Part shown: piece by piece, positions 45,915-58,423 of the stretch | Position numbering within the stretch: position 1 is the first letter of the stretch | Layout of the letters: every line of letters starts with the position of its first letter | Source: Leptodactylus fallax | Taxonomy: Eukaryota > Chordata > Amphibia > Anura > Leptodactylidae | Reading direction: 5' to 3' | DNA: 64,000 nt | NCBI GenBank assembly: GCA_947044405.1 | Contig: CAMRHE010000156.1 | Span: 1,717,001 to 1,781,000 of the forward strand | The notes under the pieces: generated by a model | Seen by the model: only the letters and a program-made list of their open reading frames with translations | What the model was told of the DNA's origin: nothing | Database searches by the model: none | Made by a program: the position numbers and the translations under genes

Positions 45915-46105
45915 TAGGCTAAGGCATCACAATTGGGATAAGCTCCTTTGTTGCAGATTTAGCTGCCTGTTTTTTTGAGCCAAAGTTAGGAGTGGATTGA
46001 GCAGAAATATTAGTGCTTCCTTTATATTTTCCATTCCTTTTGTAGCTATTTTTGTGTTTGACTCAAAAAAAAAGCAGCTTTTCCACAATATGGGGCCTTA
46101 GCCTA
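45915..46105. repeat. F1-type miniature repeat
   Basis: GTTGCAGATTTAGCTG...TTTTTTTGAGCCAAAGTTAGGAGTGG on the left and TTTGTGTTTGACTCA...AATATGGGGCCTTAGCCTA on the right are inverted arms, as in the other F1 copies. Confidence 0.7.
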
Positions 46106-46479
46106 AGACTGTTTGCAGTGGCATTTTTCATTACTTTTCTCTATACATTTTTGTTTGTTTGCTAAAACATTAATGCCATGTCAAATTAGAATCTACAGGA
46201 GTTAATCCAAATTATAGTGGATCCAAATAGACTAGTTAATGCAGGACACAAGAGCTAGAAACTCTTGTCCTTGAGAAATCTTCTGCAGTATATAAAGAGA
46301 ATGTGTACTTACATAAAATACCCACTGGAGAGCCCATTACATTCCATGGACATATCCTAACATTTATTTCACTGAAGATAACACAACAACTGCAAAGACT
46401 ACAAATCACTGGGCAGCAAATAAATAATTTTCTCACACAAATGTTTATTTGATTAGACTTTTTTCTGAATGCAAGTCCT

Positions 46480-47000
46480 CTGTGAAGTGTAAAGATTTCC
46501 TTTTCATTGAAACCTGCCGCTAATTGAGCTGGACGGCCTCCAGCCCTTGCTTGCTTTTATCTTTAAATTCACTTTAATTGCTTTGGCAAAGCATGGTGTT
46601 GTGGATGCAAACGCTGCACGTCTTCCCAGACCCTTAAAGAAGATGTAATTCTCTGATTAAAGGAAAAAAGGTCTAGGCAAGGTTATTAAGTATTTACTAC
46701 ATAAAAGGTACTAAAGAAGCGATCACTGATTGCAAGTTGGAATAGGAGCCTTTCATTTAAAACAAGTCCTCGTCTCACTTGCATACTGTATACATAGCAC
46801 AGCAATAAGCCGCCTGCTGTATTATACATTCATTCATGCTGTATATATTCATGTCATGGTAACATGATTAGTCTATTTTTCACAGTGTTTCATATTCATT
46901 TTACAGTTAGATCAAAGTAAAGGTAATTCACGTAATCCTTTTATCAATGATGACCTTGCTACCTACCAGCTCTCATTGTCTCCCTTACAAAGGTAGAATC
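46480..47000. other. Candidate conserved non-coding block
   Basis: It is not repeated elsewhere in the window and has no coding frame. It carries several homeodomain-like (CTAATTG, TTTAATTG) and HMG-like (GCTTTGGCAAAGC, ATCAAAG) motifs with balanced composition, unlike the surrounding repeats. Conservation cannot be judged from one sequence. Confidence 0.25.
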
Positions 47001-47708
47001 TTTTTTTTCTTTTGTAAGAGTTATTCACAAAATCATGCAAAGAATGAAACTTATCCACACAAGTAATTTTACTAATAGTAACTTAGTTGAAGTCTCACAG
47101 AAGCCAAGTTTGACTGATTACTCCCGTAGTCTATCATGCAGTCATTGTATATCAAGAAATTCTCACGGCTCTCTCACATGCTATTTTCATGCAGTTTTTA
47201 AAGTCAAAATAAACATGTGTTTCTGTTGCTGTCTCTCTCTGTTCATTTCCCCCTACTCTCTCCATACATTTCTAAATACATGTGTAATGTGAAACATGTG
47301 AACTTTAGTCCATCTCAAGATGGTATAGTCAGTTCAGCATAGTAGATGAACGAGGCAGGAAAACAGACTTGCAAGAGGAGAAAGAAGCATTTATCTCTGG
47401 TAAGATATACTACTACTTTCTATAATCACCACTACTATTTATTTAAACTAAGACTGTGGAAAGTGCCTATTTAACCCTTTCGTGCATAATCACATTCATT
47501 TACCTCATTATGCAGGAAGGGTTGTATGGAGAGGGCTCAGGAGCTGATCAATCGCAGCCCTCCGGATCGTCCGTAAGTCGGTGATCAGATGCCATGACAG
47601 CTGGGAACCTATTGAAGGCTCCCAGGCTTGTCATTATATCACTTCTATGACACGCTGCCTATGGCAGTGTGTCATAGCAGTGAATGGATTTTACTATTCA
47701 CTGCAATA
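47001..47708. other. No gene; right part is a dispersed repeat
   Basis: 47460-47708 matches parts of 37255-37560 (GGCTCCCAGGCTTG, CACTGCAATA) and is the left flank of the Tc1 insertion at 47711. Its continuation is at 49342-49440. Confidence 0.5.
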
Positions 47709-47710
47709 TA

Positions 47711-49339
47711 CAGTACAGACCAAAAGTTTGGACACACCTTCTCATTCCAAGAGTTTTCTGTATTTTCATGACTATAAAAATTGTAGATTCACACTGAAGG
47801 CATCAAAACTATGAATTAACACATGTGGAATTATATACTTAACAAAAAAATGTGAAATAACTGAAAATATGTCTTATATTCTAGGTTCTTCAAAGTAGCC
47901 ACCTTTTGCTTTGATTACTGCTTTGCACACTCTTGGCATTCTCTTGATGAGCTTCAAGAGGTAGTCACCTGAAATGGTTCTCACTTCACAGGTGTGCCCT
48001 GTCAGGTTTAATAAGTGGGATTTCTTGCCTTATAAATGGGGTTGGGACCATCAGTTGTGTTGTTCAGGAGTCAGGTGGATACACGCTGATAGTCCTACTG
48101 AATGGAGTGTTAGAATTTGTATTATGGCAAGAAAAAAGCAGCTAAGTAAAGAAAAACGAGTGGCCATCATTACTTTAAGAAATGAAGGTCTGTCAGTCTG
48201 AAAAATTGGGAAAACTTTGAAAGTGTCCCCAAGTGCAGTGGCCAAAACCATCAAGCGCTACAAAGAAATTGGCTCACATGAGGACTGCCCCAGGAAAGGA
48301 AGACCAAGAGTCACCTCTGCTGCGGAGGATAAGTTAATCCGAGTCACCAGCCTCAGAAATCGCAGGTTAACAGCAGCTCAGATTAGAGACCAGGTCAATG
48401 CCACAAGAGTTCTAGCAGCAGACACATCTCTACAACAACTGTTAAGAGGAGACTGTGTGCAGCAGGCCTTCATGGTAAAATAGCTGCTAGGAAACCACTG
48501 CTAAGGACAGGCAGCAAGCAGAAGAGACTTGTTTGGGCTAAAGAACACAAGGAATGGACATTAGACCTGTGGAAGTCTGTGCTTTGGTCTGATGAGTCCA
48601 AATTTGAGATCTTTGGTTCCAACCAGCGTGTCTTTGTGCGACACAGAAAAGGTGAACGAATGGACTCTACATGCCTGGTTCCCACCGTGAAGCATGGAGG
48701 TGGAGGTGTGATGGTGTGGGGGTGCTTTGCTGGTGACACTGTTGGGGATTTATTCAAAATTGAAGGAATACTGAACCAGCATGGTTACCACAGCATCTTG
48801 CAGCGGCATGCTATTCCATCCAGTTTGCGTTTAGTTGGACCATCATTTATTTTTCAACAGGACAATGACCCCAAACACACCTCCAGACTGTGTAAGGGCT
48901 ATTTGACCAAGAAGGAGAGTGATGGGGTGCTACGCCAGTTGACCTGGCCTCCTCAGTCACCAGACCTGAACCCAATCGAGATGGTTTGGGGTGAGCTGGA
49001 CCGCAGAGTGAAGGTAAAAGGGCCAACAAGTGCTAAGCATCTCTGGGAACTCCTTCAAGACTGTTGGAAGACCATTTCAGGTGACTACCTCTTGAAGCTC
49101 ATCAAGAGAATGCCAAGAGTGTGCAAAGCAGTAATCAAAGCAAAAGGTGGCTACTTTGAAGAACCTAGAATATAAGACATATTTTCAGTTGTTTCACACT
49201 TTTTTGTTAAGCATATAATGCCACATGTGTTAATTCATAGTTTTGATGCCTTCAGTGTGAATCTACAATTTTTATAGTCATGAAAATACAGAAAACTCTT
49301 GGAATGAGAAGGTGTGTCCAAACTTTTAGATCTGTACTG
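47711..49339 (+). mobile_element. Tc1-like transposon (family 4), complete ends
   Basis: It begins CAGTACAGACCAAAAGTTTG and ends AAACTTTTAGATCTGTACTG, flanked by TA (47709-47710 and 49340-49341). The terminal repeats are long and share CATTCCAAGAGTTTTCTGTA. It is inserted in a dispersed repeat also found at 37255-37615. Confidence 0.95.
48124..49175 (+). pseudogene. Tc1-like transposase (family 4), broken
   Basis: It starts MARKKQLSKEKRVAIITL at 48124 and meets TGA at 48199-48201, at a position consistent with CGA decay. The DNA-binding half then continues (KVSPSAVAKTIKRYKE, GRPRVTSAAEDK) until a frame change near 48440-48483. The catalytic half is open from about 48579 to 49175, with Asp in LWSDESK, Asp in QQDNDPKHT and Glu in NPIEMVWGEL. 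The last residues (AKGGYFEEPRI) look complete. The protein cannot be made in one piece. Confidence 0.93.
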
Positions 49340-49341
49340 TA

Positions 49342-50699
49342 TATTAGTATTGCAGTGAATAGTATGAACGATCAGACCCCCTAGAGTTCAAGGTCCCTAG
49401 GGTCTCTGAAAATAAAAGTAAAAGAAAAAAATAAAGTTTTTAAAAGTATAAAAAAAAACTACAAAAAAGTATAAACGTTCAAATCACCCGCCTTTCCCTA
49501 GATCACATATAAAAATAAATAAACAATAATAAATGTAAACACTTTAGATGTTCCTGTGCTCCAAAATGTCCGAAATATTAAAATATAAAAATATTTATCC
49601 CATACGGTGAACGGTGTAGCGGGGAAAAAAAATCAAAATGGCCAAATGGCGATTTTTTTTTTTTTTTCAATACATTTCCTCCTATAAAAAATGGAATAAA
49701 GAGAGATCAAACCATCAGAACTTCCCCAAAATGGTATCAATAAAAATGCCATCTTGTCCCAAATAAAAAGACACCTTACCCACATGACCGCTGAGGCCAA
49801 ACAGCAGCCTCAGCAGGCCTCAGGAAGAGACCCGTGATGTCACAGGTAGTGACATCGTATGCCCTTCACTGATTGGCCAATCAGCGGCTTCAGCGGAACT
49901 TCGGAAGAGACCCATTGAGCAGAAGGATCAGAACGTGCCAGAAGGACACCAGAGCATCGGAGAAAGGTGAACTTGAATTTTTTTTATTTTTTTCACTGCC
50001 CCTGGCTGATTTAAAAGTTAAAGGGGATGTCGATTTTGCCTGGACAACCCCTTTAATGACCAGGTCTCATTTTTCAAAACTGACGTGTCAATTTAAGTGG
50101 CAATAAAATTGAGACGCTTTACCCAAGTGATTTTAAGAATAGTTTTTTTTGTGACACATTGTACTTCATGTTAATGGTAAACATTTGACCAATATTTTTT
50201 GAATTACTTATTTAAAAAAAATAGAAAATTTGATGGAAATTTGGAAAAATTTGCAGATTTCAAAATATGAAATGCTCTGCTTTTCAGACAGATAGTCATA
50301 CCACCCAAATACATGAATAAATATTATCTACCATATTTCTGCTTTTTATCGGCCCCATTTTTAATAGTCCTTTAATTTATTTTGGACATTAGAAGGTTTA
50401 CAAGTATAACAGAGATTTTTTTCAGATTTACAAGAAAATTTCCCAAACCCATTTGTTAGAGACCACTTCAGTTCTGAAGGGGATTTTAAAGGTCTATATA
50501 TTAGAAACCCTCATAAATTACCCTATTTTCAAAACTTCACCCTTCGAATAATTCAAAACAGCATTTGGGAAGTTTGTTAACCCTTTAAGCATTTCATGGG
50601 AATTAAAACAATTTAGACATTTCATTTTTTTTTTCAGTAATGCGTTCATTTAGTCTTAAAATGAACACATTCACAATAGGTTAAAGGAGAAAATGCATC
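49342..50699. repeat. Dispersed AT-rich repeats, no gene
   Basis: It includes the right flank of the family-4 insertion (TTGCAGTGAATAG, GTTCAAGGTCCCTAGGGTCT), a T-run near 49652-49667 and a GTCGATTTTGCCTGGACAACCCC stretch like that at 16508. Individual element borders were not resolved. Confidence 0.5.
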
Positions 50700-53110
50700 T
50701 CACAGTTTGTTATGAAATTTTTTCCGAATACAGAAATACTCCACATGTAGGTGTAAACTGATGTTTGGGCACATGGCAGCGGACGAAAGGGAAGGAATGA
50801 CACTGAATGTTTGAAAAGCAGATTTTACTGGAATAGTTTTCAGGTGCTATGTCTCATTTGCAGAGCCCCTAAAGTACCAATACAATGGAAACCCTTCAAA
50901 AGTGACCACACTTTGAAAACTATACCCCTCACAGAATTTATCAAGGGGTATAGTGAGCATTTTGACCCCATAGCCGTTTCACAGATTTTATTAACATTGG
51001 GATGTGTAAATGAAAAATTACTAAAACACGACTTTATTCCTAAAGTTTTCATTTTCCCAAGGGGTTAAAGGAGAATAAGCAGACCCAGCTAGATAAACAA
51101 TTGCTCCTGAACACGGCAATACCCCATATGTGACATAATCTCCTATATGGGTACATGGTGGGGCTCAGAATGGAGAGAGCGCTATTTGTCTTTTGGAGGG
51201 CAAATTTTGCTGAAATAGTTTTCAGGTGCCATGTCATATTTGTAGAGCCCCTAGAGTACCAATACAATGGAAACCCTCAACAAGTGACCCATTTTAGAAA
51301 CTACACCCATCAAGGAATTTCTCAAGGGGGATGGTGAGCATTTTAACCCTACAACTGTTTCACAGATTTTATTAGTAGTGGGATGTAAAAATATAAAATT
51401 ACTTTTTTTCCAATGAACTGTCCATTTAGCCCCAAATTTTTAATTTTTACAAGGGAGAAAAAGTACCTTACAGTTTGTTACACAATTTCTCCTGAATACA
51501 GTAATACCCCATATGTGGTCATAAACTGTTGTATGAGTACATGGTGGGGCTCGGAATAGAAAGAGCACTATTTGATTTTTGGAGGGCGGATTTTGCTTGC
51601 AGGAATAGGTTTTGGGTGCTATGTCATATTTGCAGAGCCCGTAGAGTACCAGTACAATTGAGACCCCTTAAAAGTGACACCATTTTAGAAACTACACCCC
51701 TCAAGGAATTTTGCAAGGGGTATTATGATTTTGAGCCCAATACTGCTTCCAAAAATGAATGTACAAAGCGAAAATTGAAATTTTTAAAGAAATATGCCAT
51801 TTCAGTGCCCAGCATGTTGTGCCCACTTTTTGTCATCAGAGACATGCACTCCTAAAACTATTAAGTGGGTTATCCTTGTTACAAAGAAGTTGTACATATG
51901 GGTGTAACTGCTGCTAGAGCACACAAGCAGGGCTCAGAAGGGAAGAAGCAATTTGCTTTTTAGCCTTTGGAGTACAGATTTAGAAGGACTTTCTGGACGC
52001 CATGTTGTTTTTGCAGAGCCATGGAGGTGCCAGTAAATTGGAATTCCCCAAGAAGTGACCCCATATTGTAGGGCAATTTTAGGGTCTCTTCAAACGTTAC
52101 ATAGCGTCCAAAAACCAACAATCTAAATCAGCAGTCCAAAAGCACATAGAGCTCACTCACATCTGCACCTTGCTGTGTGCCCAAACAGCAGTTTATGTCC
52201 ACATGTATGACACAGGATAACGTACTTAACAATGCCATATGTGGGTATAAATTGCTGTTTGGGAACAGCTGGGCACAGAAAGGAAGGAGCGTATTTTGGT
52301 TTTTGGCGCACAGTTGGTTTTTGGATGTTATGGCACTTTTGCAGCGCCACTGAATTGCCAGTAAAGTGGAATCTGCAGACATGTGACCCCAAATCAAGGG
52401 ATTTATCAAGTGGTTTAGCGAGCATATTTAACCCTTGAGCGTTGCATTAATTTAATTTCCAGATATAAATACGCAGCTGATAATGAAAAGTGAAAATTGC
52501 AATTTTTCCAGAGATATGCCATTTCAGTGCCCAATATATTGTGCACCAAAATGACGTATCCCTGGAAAAATTGCAATTTTCTCCTTTCACCCTCACCTGC
52601 GCATTCATGTCTGAAAGATAAATTAATGCAACACTTGGGGGTTAAAAATGCTCACTGTACTCCTGGATAAATTCCTTCAGGGGTGTAGTTTCCAAAACAG
52701 GGTCACATGTCAGGGGATTCCACTTTACTGGTATTTCAGGAGCTCTGCAAAAGTGTGATGGTGTCTGCCCAAATCTGTAGTACTAAAACCAAAATAAGCG
52801 CTCCTTCCCTTATGTGTCCGGCTGTGCCCAAACAGCAGTTTATACCCACATATGACATTAAGTACATTATCCTGGGTACACCAGTATCATACATGTGGGT
52901 ATAAACTGCAGTTTGGGCGCACAGCAGGGCGCAGAACGGAAGGAGCGCTATGTGGCTTTTGGAGCTCAGATTTAAATGTTTGGTATCTGGACACCATGTC
53001 ATGTTTGCAGAGCCTCTAAAGTATCAGTATGTGGTAAATGGAATCCCCTAAAAAGTGACCCCATTTTCTGCACCCCTCAAGCAATTTATCAAGTGGTGTA
53101 GTGAGCATTA
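50700..53110. repeat. Degenerate tandem array, unit about 380 bp
   Basis: The block TTTTCAGGTGCCATGTCATATTTGCAGAGCCCCTAAAGTACC recurs in diverged form at about 50836, 51215, 51607, 51990, 52325 and 52985, spaced about 335-390 bases for the first five. Each is followed by AAGTGACCCCATTTT and ACTACACCCCTCAAGGAATTT. A unit around 52600-52850 is inverted. Short open frames here are in-register products of the repeat and not genes. Confidence 0.8.
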
Positions 53111-54357
53111 GTATCCCAGACGTGACTGCACAGCACATGGTGAAAAGTGAATATGTAAGCTGTGCATAGTACATTGAGAACACCAAATTCCCTACAATTT
53201 CCCCAGTAGCTCCAGTTTTGTCTTAAAGTTATGGTGATTTTTGTTTTTTTCTTTGTCTTCACATTGTACAAGCTATAATTTTTTTATTTTTCTGGTGATG
53301 TAGCCATATAAGGCTTGTTTTTTGCAGGATGAGATGTATTTATCTATTTACACCATTTTGGGGTGTCTATAACTTGTTAACAAAATTTTATTAACTCTTT
53401 CTGGGTGGATTAAAAAAAAATCAATTCTGGCATTGCTTTTTAACATTTTAAATTGTTTGCCTTTCGCCATACAACATAAATAATATTTTACATATGTTCT
53501 ATGGGTCGGTACAATTACAACGATACAAAATTTGTATAGTATTTTTATGCGATTCTAATTTTGCAGAATAAAAATCCATTTGGGGAAAAATCTATTATCA
53601 CCATCTTCTGAGAGGCATAACAGTTTTATTTTTCTATCGATGAAGCTGGTTGAGGGCTTATTTTTTGCTGGAAAAGCTGCATTTTGAGATATATATGACT
53701 TCTTGGTCACTTTTTATTCCATATTATCTGAGGTGAGATGGCAAAAATTGTTACTAATTGTTACTTCTAGCGTTTTTATTTCCATTTTTTTCCCCCAACG
53801 TTTACTGTGCTGGTTAACTAATGGTTTAATTTTGTTGTTCTGTTTGCTAACAGACACGGCAATACCAAATATGTAGTGTTTCAAACTATATTGTGTGTTT
53901 TTATATGGTATAAGGGAAAAAGAGCAATTTATTGAGGGGTTTTTACTTTTTTTTTTTTTTTTTTTTTTTTACATATTTTATTTCTCCAAGTAGGGGACAT
54001 GAAGATCACTGGTTCAGTGTTATACATTCCAATACAGAAGTATTGGTAGTGTATGATGGCAGTCAGCCTATGCATAGGCTGACAGGCCTGCATAGTTGAT
54101 CCTGTGCACAGGATCAGAAGACCTGATGTGCAATCACAGACCAGGGAAGAGGCCCCAGGCTGCCAAACAAGCATCATGGTTCCCCCCGGAGACAGAGCGG
54201 GGGGTCGTAAAGGTATCGGGTTGCTAAGGCTAAGGGGTTAACACCCGTGATCGGAGCTTAGTTCTGGCCATGGGTGTTACACGCGGGTGTTACAGCTGAC
54301 ACCCGCTCTCGATTTGCGGGATGGTATACCTTCCCATGACCAGTACGTCATTTTGTG
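53111..54357. repeat. AT-rich interspersed repeat with two adjacent perfect palindromes
   Basis: It continues the type of sequence seen at 16860-18180. It holds a T-run of about 25 near 53947-53971 and perfect palindromes at 54062-54083 (22 bp) and 54097-54116 (20 bp). No coding region. Confidence 0.5.
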
Positions 54358-54655
54358 TTAAGGGGTAAAAGAGGTTTTCTGGGCAAGATACTTTTAAAAT
54401 AGACCGGGTCAAGATACCACCCACTCTTTTGCAGGACCATTAGAGGTGCCAAATGTGCTTGTAAAAGTTTTTTTTTTTTCACATAACATATTTCTGGAGT
54501 CCCCTGTATTTTTGGTAGTGACGTCCAGCACTGAATCTGTTTACTTGACTCTCATAAGTACAGCTATCAGTCTAGCCAAAGGCCAGCCTCTTTTTTGGTT
54601 CACTTCAATATCCTCTACTTGGAATTAATCTTCTACATCCAAGAACCCACGGAGG

Positions 54656-56156
54656 ATGCTACAAGTTCTCTCTAACCGTAATGCCAGCAGAGCATCCCTG
54701 ATTTCCCAGTCCTTGGCCGAAACAAGCATGGTATTACCCCAAAATACCCATTTCTCACCTGAAGAATCACGAAGGATGAGAGACCCTTTTTTCTGTCTTG
54801 AGGACATTTTGAGAATTGAAACAATACACTACTTGGACTATCAATTCCTTCAAATATATTGTCATGCGAAAATTATCCCTAAGGGACTGAAATGGTCCAT
54901 TAAATGTCCATTTCCTAGTGACTCAGATTTTAACCATGAATGGGAGTCCCTTCTACATACTTGTTCTGAGAGTTTGCTACAATGCCTAACATCTAAAAGG
55001 CAATTACTTTGCCAAGAGGCCACCAGGATTATTCAAGACTTTTCAATACAACTATAGTGTTTTGATAAACACCCAGATTTCTCTAATCAAATTAACAGTA
55101 TCAATCAAAGAATCCATACCTTTGAAGTGGAGATTACAAAGAAAAAAGAACAAAAATTTAAGCGAGACCGTAGGCCACTTGACGACCCTGAAGCAGATAT
55201 TCTGGATGACCCTAAAATGGATATAGGAACCAAACCACCCACGTTATCCACCTCGGCTGATGATATTATTTCAACAAGCAATAGGTCTCTGCCAACTCCA
55301 ACCTCCAGAAAAAAAGGGAGACTTCCATCTAAATCAAGATCATCTAACCCCCACTATGTGAAGTATAGGACATTCAACAGAACAAGAGGAGTCAACCCCC
55401 CTAATGGGTTTCCCATTAACAATTCTCCGCAGCTAGCTACTACACATCTACCACCAGTCAACCTAATACCATAATATCAATACTTGGCAACCAGTCTTTG
55501 GGGTCATACACTACCTGTAACATTAATCAATACCCCCTAAGGGGCAACCCCGTACCATCAAATCACCTCTAGAATCCATCAGTACACCAAGACTTCCCAC
55601 CTGTTCCAAAAATTCAGAGTTACCCAACTGTTCTCCTAGTATCATCACACTAGGTCACATACCAAACCTAGCGTTCAAAGCCACTGAGCTCGAAACCCGC
55701 CTCTCTTTGCTACCATCCCCTACTGCTACCATCAATTTATCACAAATAACAGTACATGATGATTCTATCTCACCAACACCCAATCTCAGTTCCCAATTAA
55801 ATTCCAACCCCCACACAATACATGCTGTTGAAACAAGAGAGCCAACCATCCGCCCATCTCTGGGAACTATTACCTCCTCCTCATTCAATTTCTCTGTCGA
55901 CTCTTTTTTAGCCCTACCCTCACAACTCACAATACCTCCGATTCCACCCTACCCCCTGTACAACAATCCACTACAACCCTATTGCCTCCCATCACCAGCT
56001 CCACCACCATTACACAGTTCTTTCCTACCAGTCGATGCATCTCCACAAAACAAAAAGAGGAATAGACCCAGAGGATCTCGAGGCGGAGTAAGAAAACCAA
56101 AACCCAAAAAGAAAAAAATCCTCCACCAAAGACCTAATCGCTCACACCTCAGCTGA
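54656..56156 (+). pseudogene. N-terminal region of PLE 2 polyprotein
   Basis: It consists of three open stretches in different frames: 54656-55057 (helical, with FLQIYCHAKIIPKGLKWSIKCP), 55127-55474 (charged, then a Ser/Arg-rich SRKKGRLPSKSRS), and 55707-56156. The last stretch is Ser/Pro-rich and ends in a strongly basic RPRGSRGGVRKPKPKKKK tract that looks like a nuclear localisation or nucleic-acid-binding region. Similar basic tracts precede the RT in Penelope-like elements. I do not recognise a folded domain here. Confidence 0.6.
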
Positions 56157-57519
56157 AAATAAAATTTTCAATCTATCCAGCCACATACTCACCCCTGATG
56201 AGACTAAACTCCTCAGCAAGGGCCTAGCTTTCTGCCCCACAGCCCAACCAAATGGGTTCTAGTTATTCCTGGATCTCAAAAGATTCATTAGACAACTTAC
56301 ATTAATTTGACACTTCTCCATCACTGCTTCTTCAGCAATTCCTCAGTCCACTAACATCAACCCTACTCCGTTACCCATTCCAGTTGAAGTACACACATTG
56401 TCGAATTTTAATCCAACATTTCATAGAGGTCCGGCAATAGAGACATTTTTTTCATTAGTGAACGATGATTTCTGTAGACTAGAAATTACCCACAAAACCC
56501 CAGACAATCTATCCCCAGCTGAGTTTAAAGCCCTGAAAAACCTCAGAGAAAACACCGATATAATAATACACCCAGCTGAAAAAGGAGCCAACCGACTCCT
56601 AAACGATAAAGAATTCTATGAGAATCTTGACATCAACCCCTTATCTACATATGTCTCGGAATACAGAACCCTTATCAATTTAGCTGCTGGTAACGGCCTT
56701 CTAAGCAAAAAAGAAAAAATATTCTTACAAGTTATTGAACCCCTTCTTCTGTTTTTTTATCATCTCCCCAAAATACACAAATCCCTCATTCATCCGCTAG
56801 GTCGCCCCATCATTTCAGGCATTGGATCTCTCACCAGTAATCTCTCACATTTTATTGACTTACACCTGCAAAAACTGGTTCTGGAACTTCCATCGTACCT
56901 CAAAGATTCAACCCAACTAATCAATCATCTACAGACTATTAATGACAGGGAAGCAACAAAAACCCTTTGGGCTCTACTAACAGCTGACATATCAGCCCTG
57001 TATTCTAACATCCCCCACTCCCATGGGCTATCAGCAATTAACCATTTTCTCTCAGGTAATCTATTAATGCCAACACAACAAAGAAATTTCATTTTACAAG
57101 GAATCCAGTTTATACTGGAACGCAATATTTTTTCATTCCAAAACAATATTTTCTGCCAAACAAAGGGTTGTGCCATGGGCACGAGATTCACACCATCTTA
57201 TGCAAACCTGTTCATGGGTCTGTTTGAAAACACACACATTCAACCCCCAGGAAACACCAATAAACACATAATTTTCTACAAAAGATACATTGATGACCTG
57301 TTCTTTGTATGGGACGGCGATGAATCATCAGCCTCCAATTTTATTGCATACCTCAATAATAATGATGTGGAGTTATCTTTCACCTATCATTACTCCAAGA
57401 CTAAGATTGAATTCCTTGACCTTTTATTATCTAAAACCACGGGTGACATTTTCTCCACTGAAACATATTTTAAATCAGTAGATGTTAACAGTTATTTGGA
57501 CTATCGTAGTGCTCACTAG
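56157..57519 (+). pseudogene. Penelope-like reverse transcriptase (PLE 2)
   Basis: 56157-56310 encodes FNLSSHILTPDETKLLSKGLAF, the N-terminal hallmark of Penelope-like RTs, with two stops. From 56398 a 373-codon frame has the conserved blocks: a variant of KPADKGG (HPAEKGAN), LPKIHK, GRPIISGIGS, motif A with the catalytic Asp of ADISALYSNIPH at 56986-56988, motif B around AMGTRFTPSYANLFMG (57172 on), motif C YIDD at 57286-57297, and FLDLLLS. The frame is lost at 57519, just after the NSYLDY block. All three catalytic aspartates are intact. Confidence 0.88.
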
Positions 57520-57983
57520 ATACCATGGCTCAACAATATCCCATTTAATCAATTCAAAAGAATTCAAAAGAACTGCAATGATAATGACACTTTTAAAACC
57601 CAATCCCTAATATTGAAACGTAGGTTCATGGATAAACATTACCCCAAGTCGGTTATACAAAATACATTGGACAGAACCTCAATACAGGCCTCCTGCTTGA
57701 TGGAAAAGAACCCCCCCCCCCCACTAAACAAGATATTTCAACCCTCCCTAATAACCAGAAATCAAACTTTATAACAACTTACAATTCCAGCCACAAGAAA
57801 ATACGTTCCATAGTAGCACATCACTGGGATATCCTCCTCAGTGATTAACACCTCATTCAATACCTCCCCAAACGACCCACACTTACTTTTCGCAGGGCTA
57901 TCACCCTCCGAAATTTGTTAGCACCCTGTCGAATCCGTACAGGCGTGAATAAAATTAGGGACGCCTTATAACTAACAAAAGGA
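57520..57983 (+). pseudogene. RT C-terminal/linker region of PLE 2, decayed
   Basis: Frames are interrupted, but IPFNQFKRI-, LKRRFMDK- and IVAHHWDIL-like pieces match what follows the RT core in Penelope-like elements. A C-run of 10-12 bases lies near 57712-57722. Confidence 0.6.
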
Positions 57984-58421
57984 GTGTTCAGATGCGGACA
58001 CCCAAGGTGTGCCTGTTGTTTAAATGCCAAACACCGACAAACAACCAATATATCTAGAACAACTAATGAACAATTTCCCATTAACTCTTTTCTTAACTGT
58101 AATTCTAACGATCTGATCTACGTTTTAGAATGTCCATGCAAACTTCAATTTGTTGGACGTACTATTCAACCTCTTCACAAACGTACCAATAATCACCGTT
58201 CGAAAGTTAATAAAGGATTTGAGAAACATAATTTTTCCCTACTTTGTTCCATAAAACACCAACAAAATTTTAAAAACATTTCTATTATCCCCATTGAACA
58301 GATCCCCATCACCTCTTCCAACCGTTTTCTACAGCTCAGACAACGTGAATCTTTTTGGATTTACAAACTCAGAACCCTCACTCCTAATGGCCTCAGTGAT
58401 ACAGTAGAATCCAATTTCTAA
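57984..58421 (+). CDS. GIY-YIG endonuclease domain of PLE 2 (partial frame)
   Basis: A 145-codon open frame begins with a cysteine cluster (FRCGHPRCACC), the zinc finger that precedes the nuclease in vertebrate Penelope-like elements. LIYVLEC...FVGRT at 58113-58163 corresponds to the GIY...YIG strand pair. A downstream HKRTNNH supplies the conserved Arg/His. The end RESFWIYKLRTLTPNGLSD is the family's usual C-terminus with the catalytic Glu region. The ATG is internal; the domain was originally fused to the RT. Confidence 0.85.
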   Translation: MFRCGHPRCACCLNAKHRQTTNISRTTNEQFPINSFLNCNSNDLIYVLECPCKLQFVGRTIQPLHKRTNNHRSKVNKGFEKHNFSLLCSIKHQQNFKNISIIPIEQIPITSSNRFLQLRQRESFWIYKLRTLTPNGLSDTVESNF

Positions 58422-58423
58422 TC

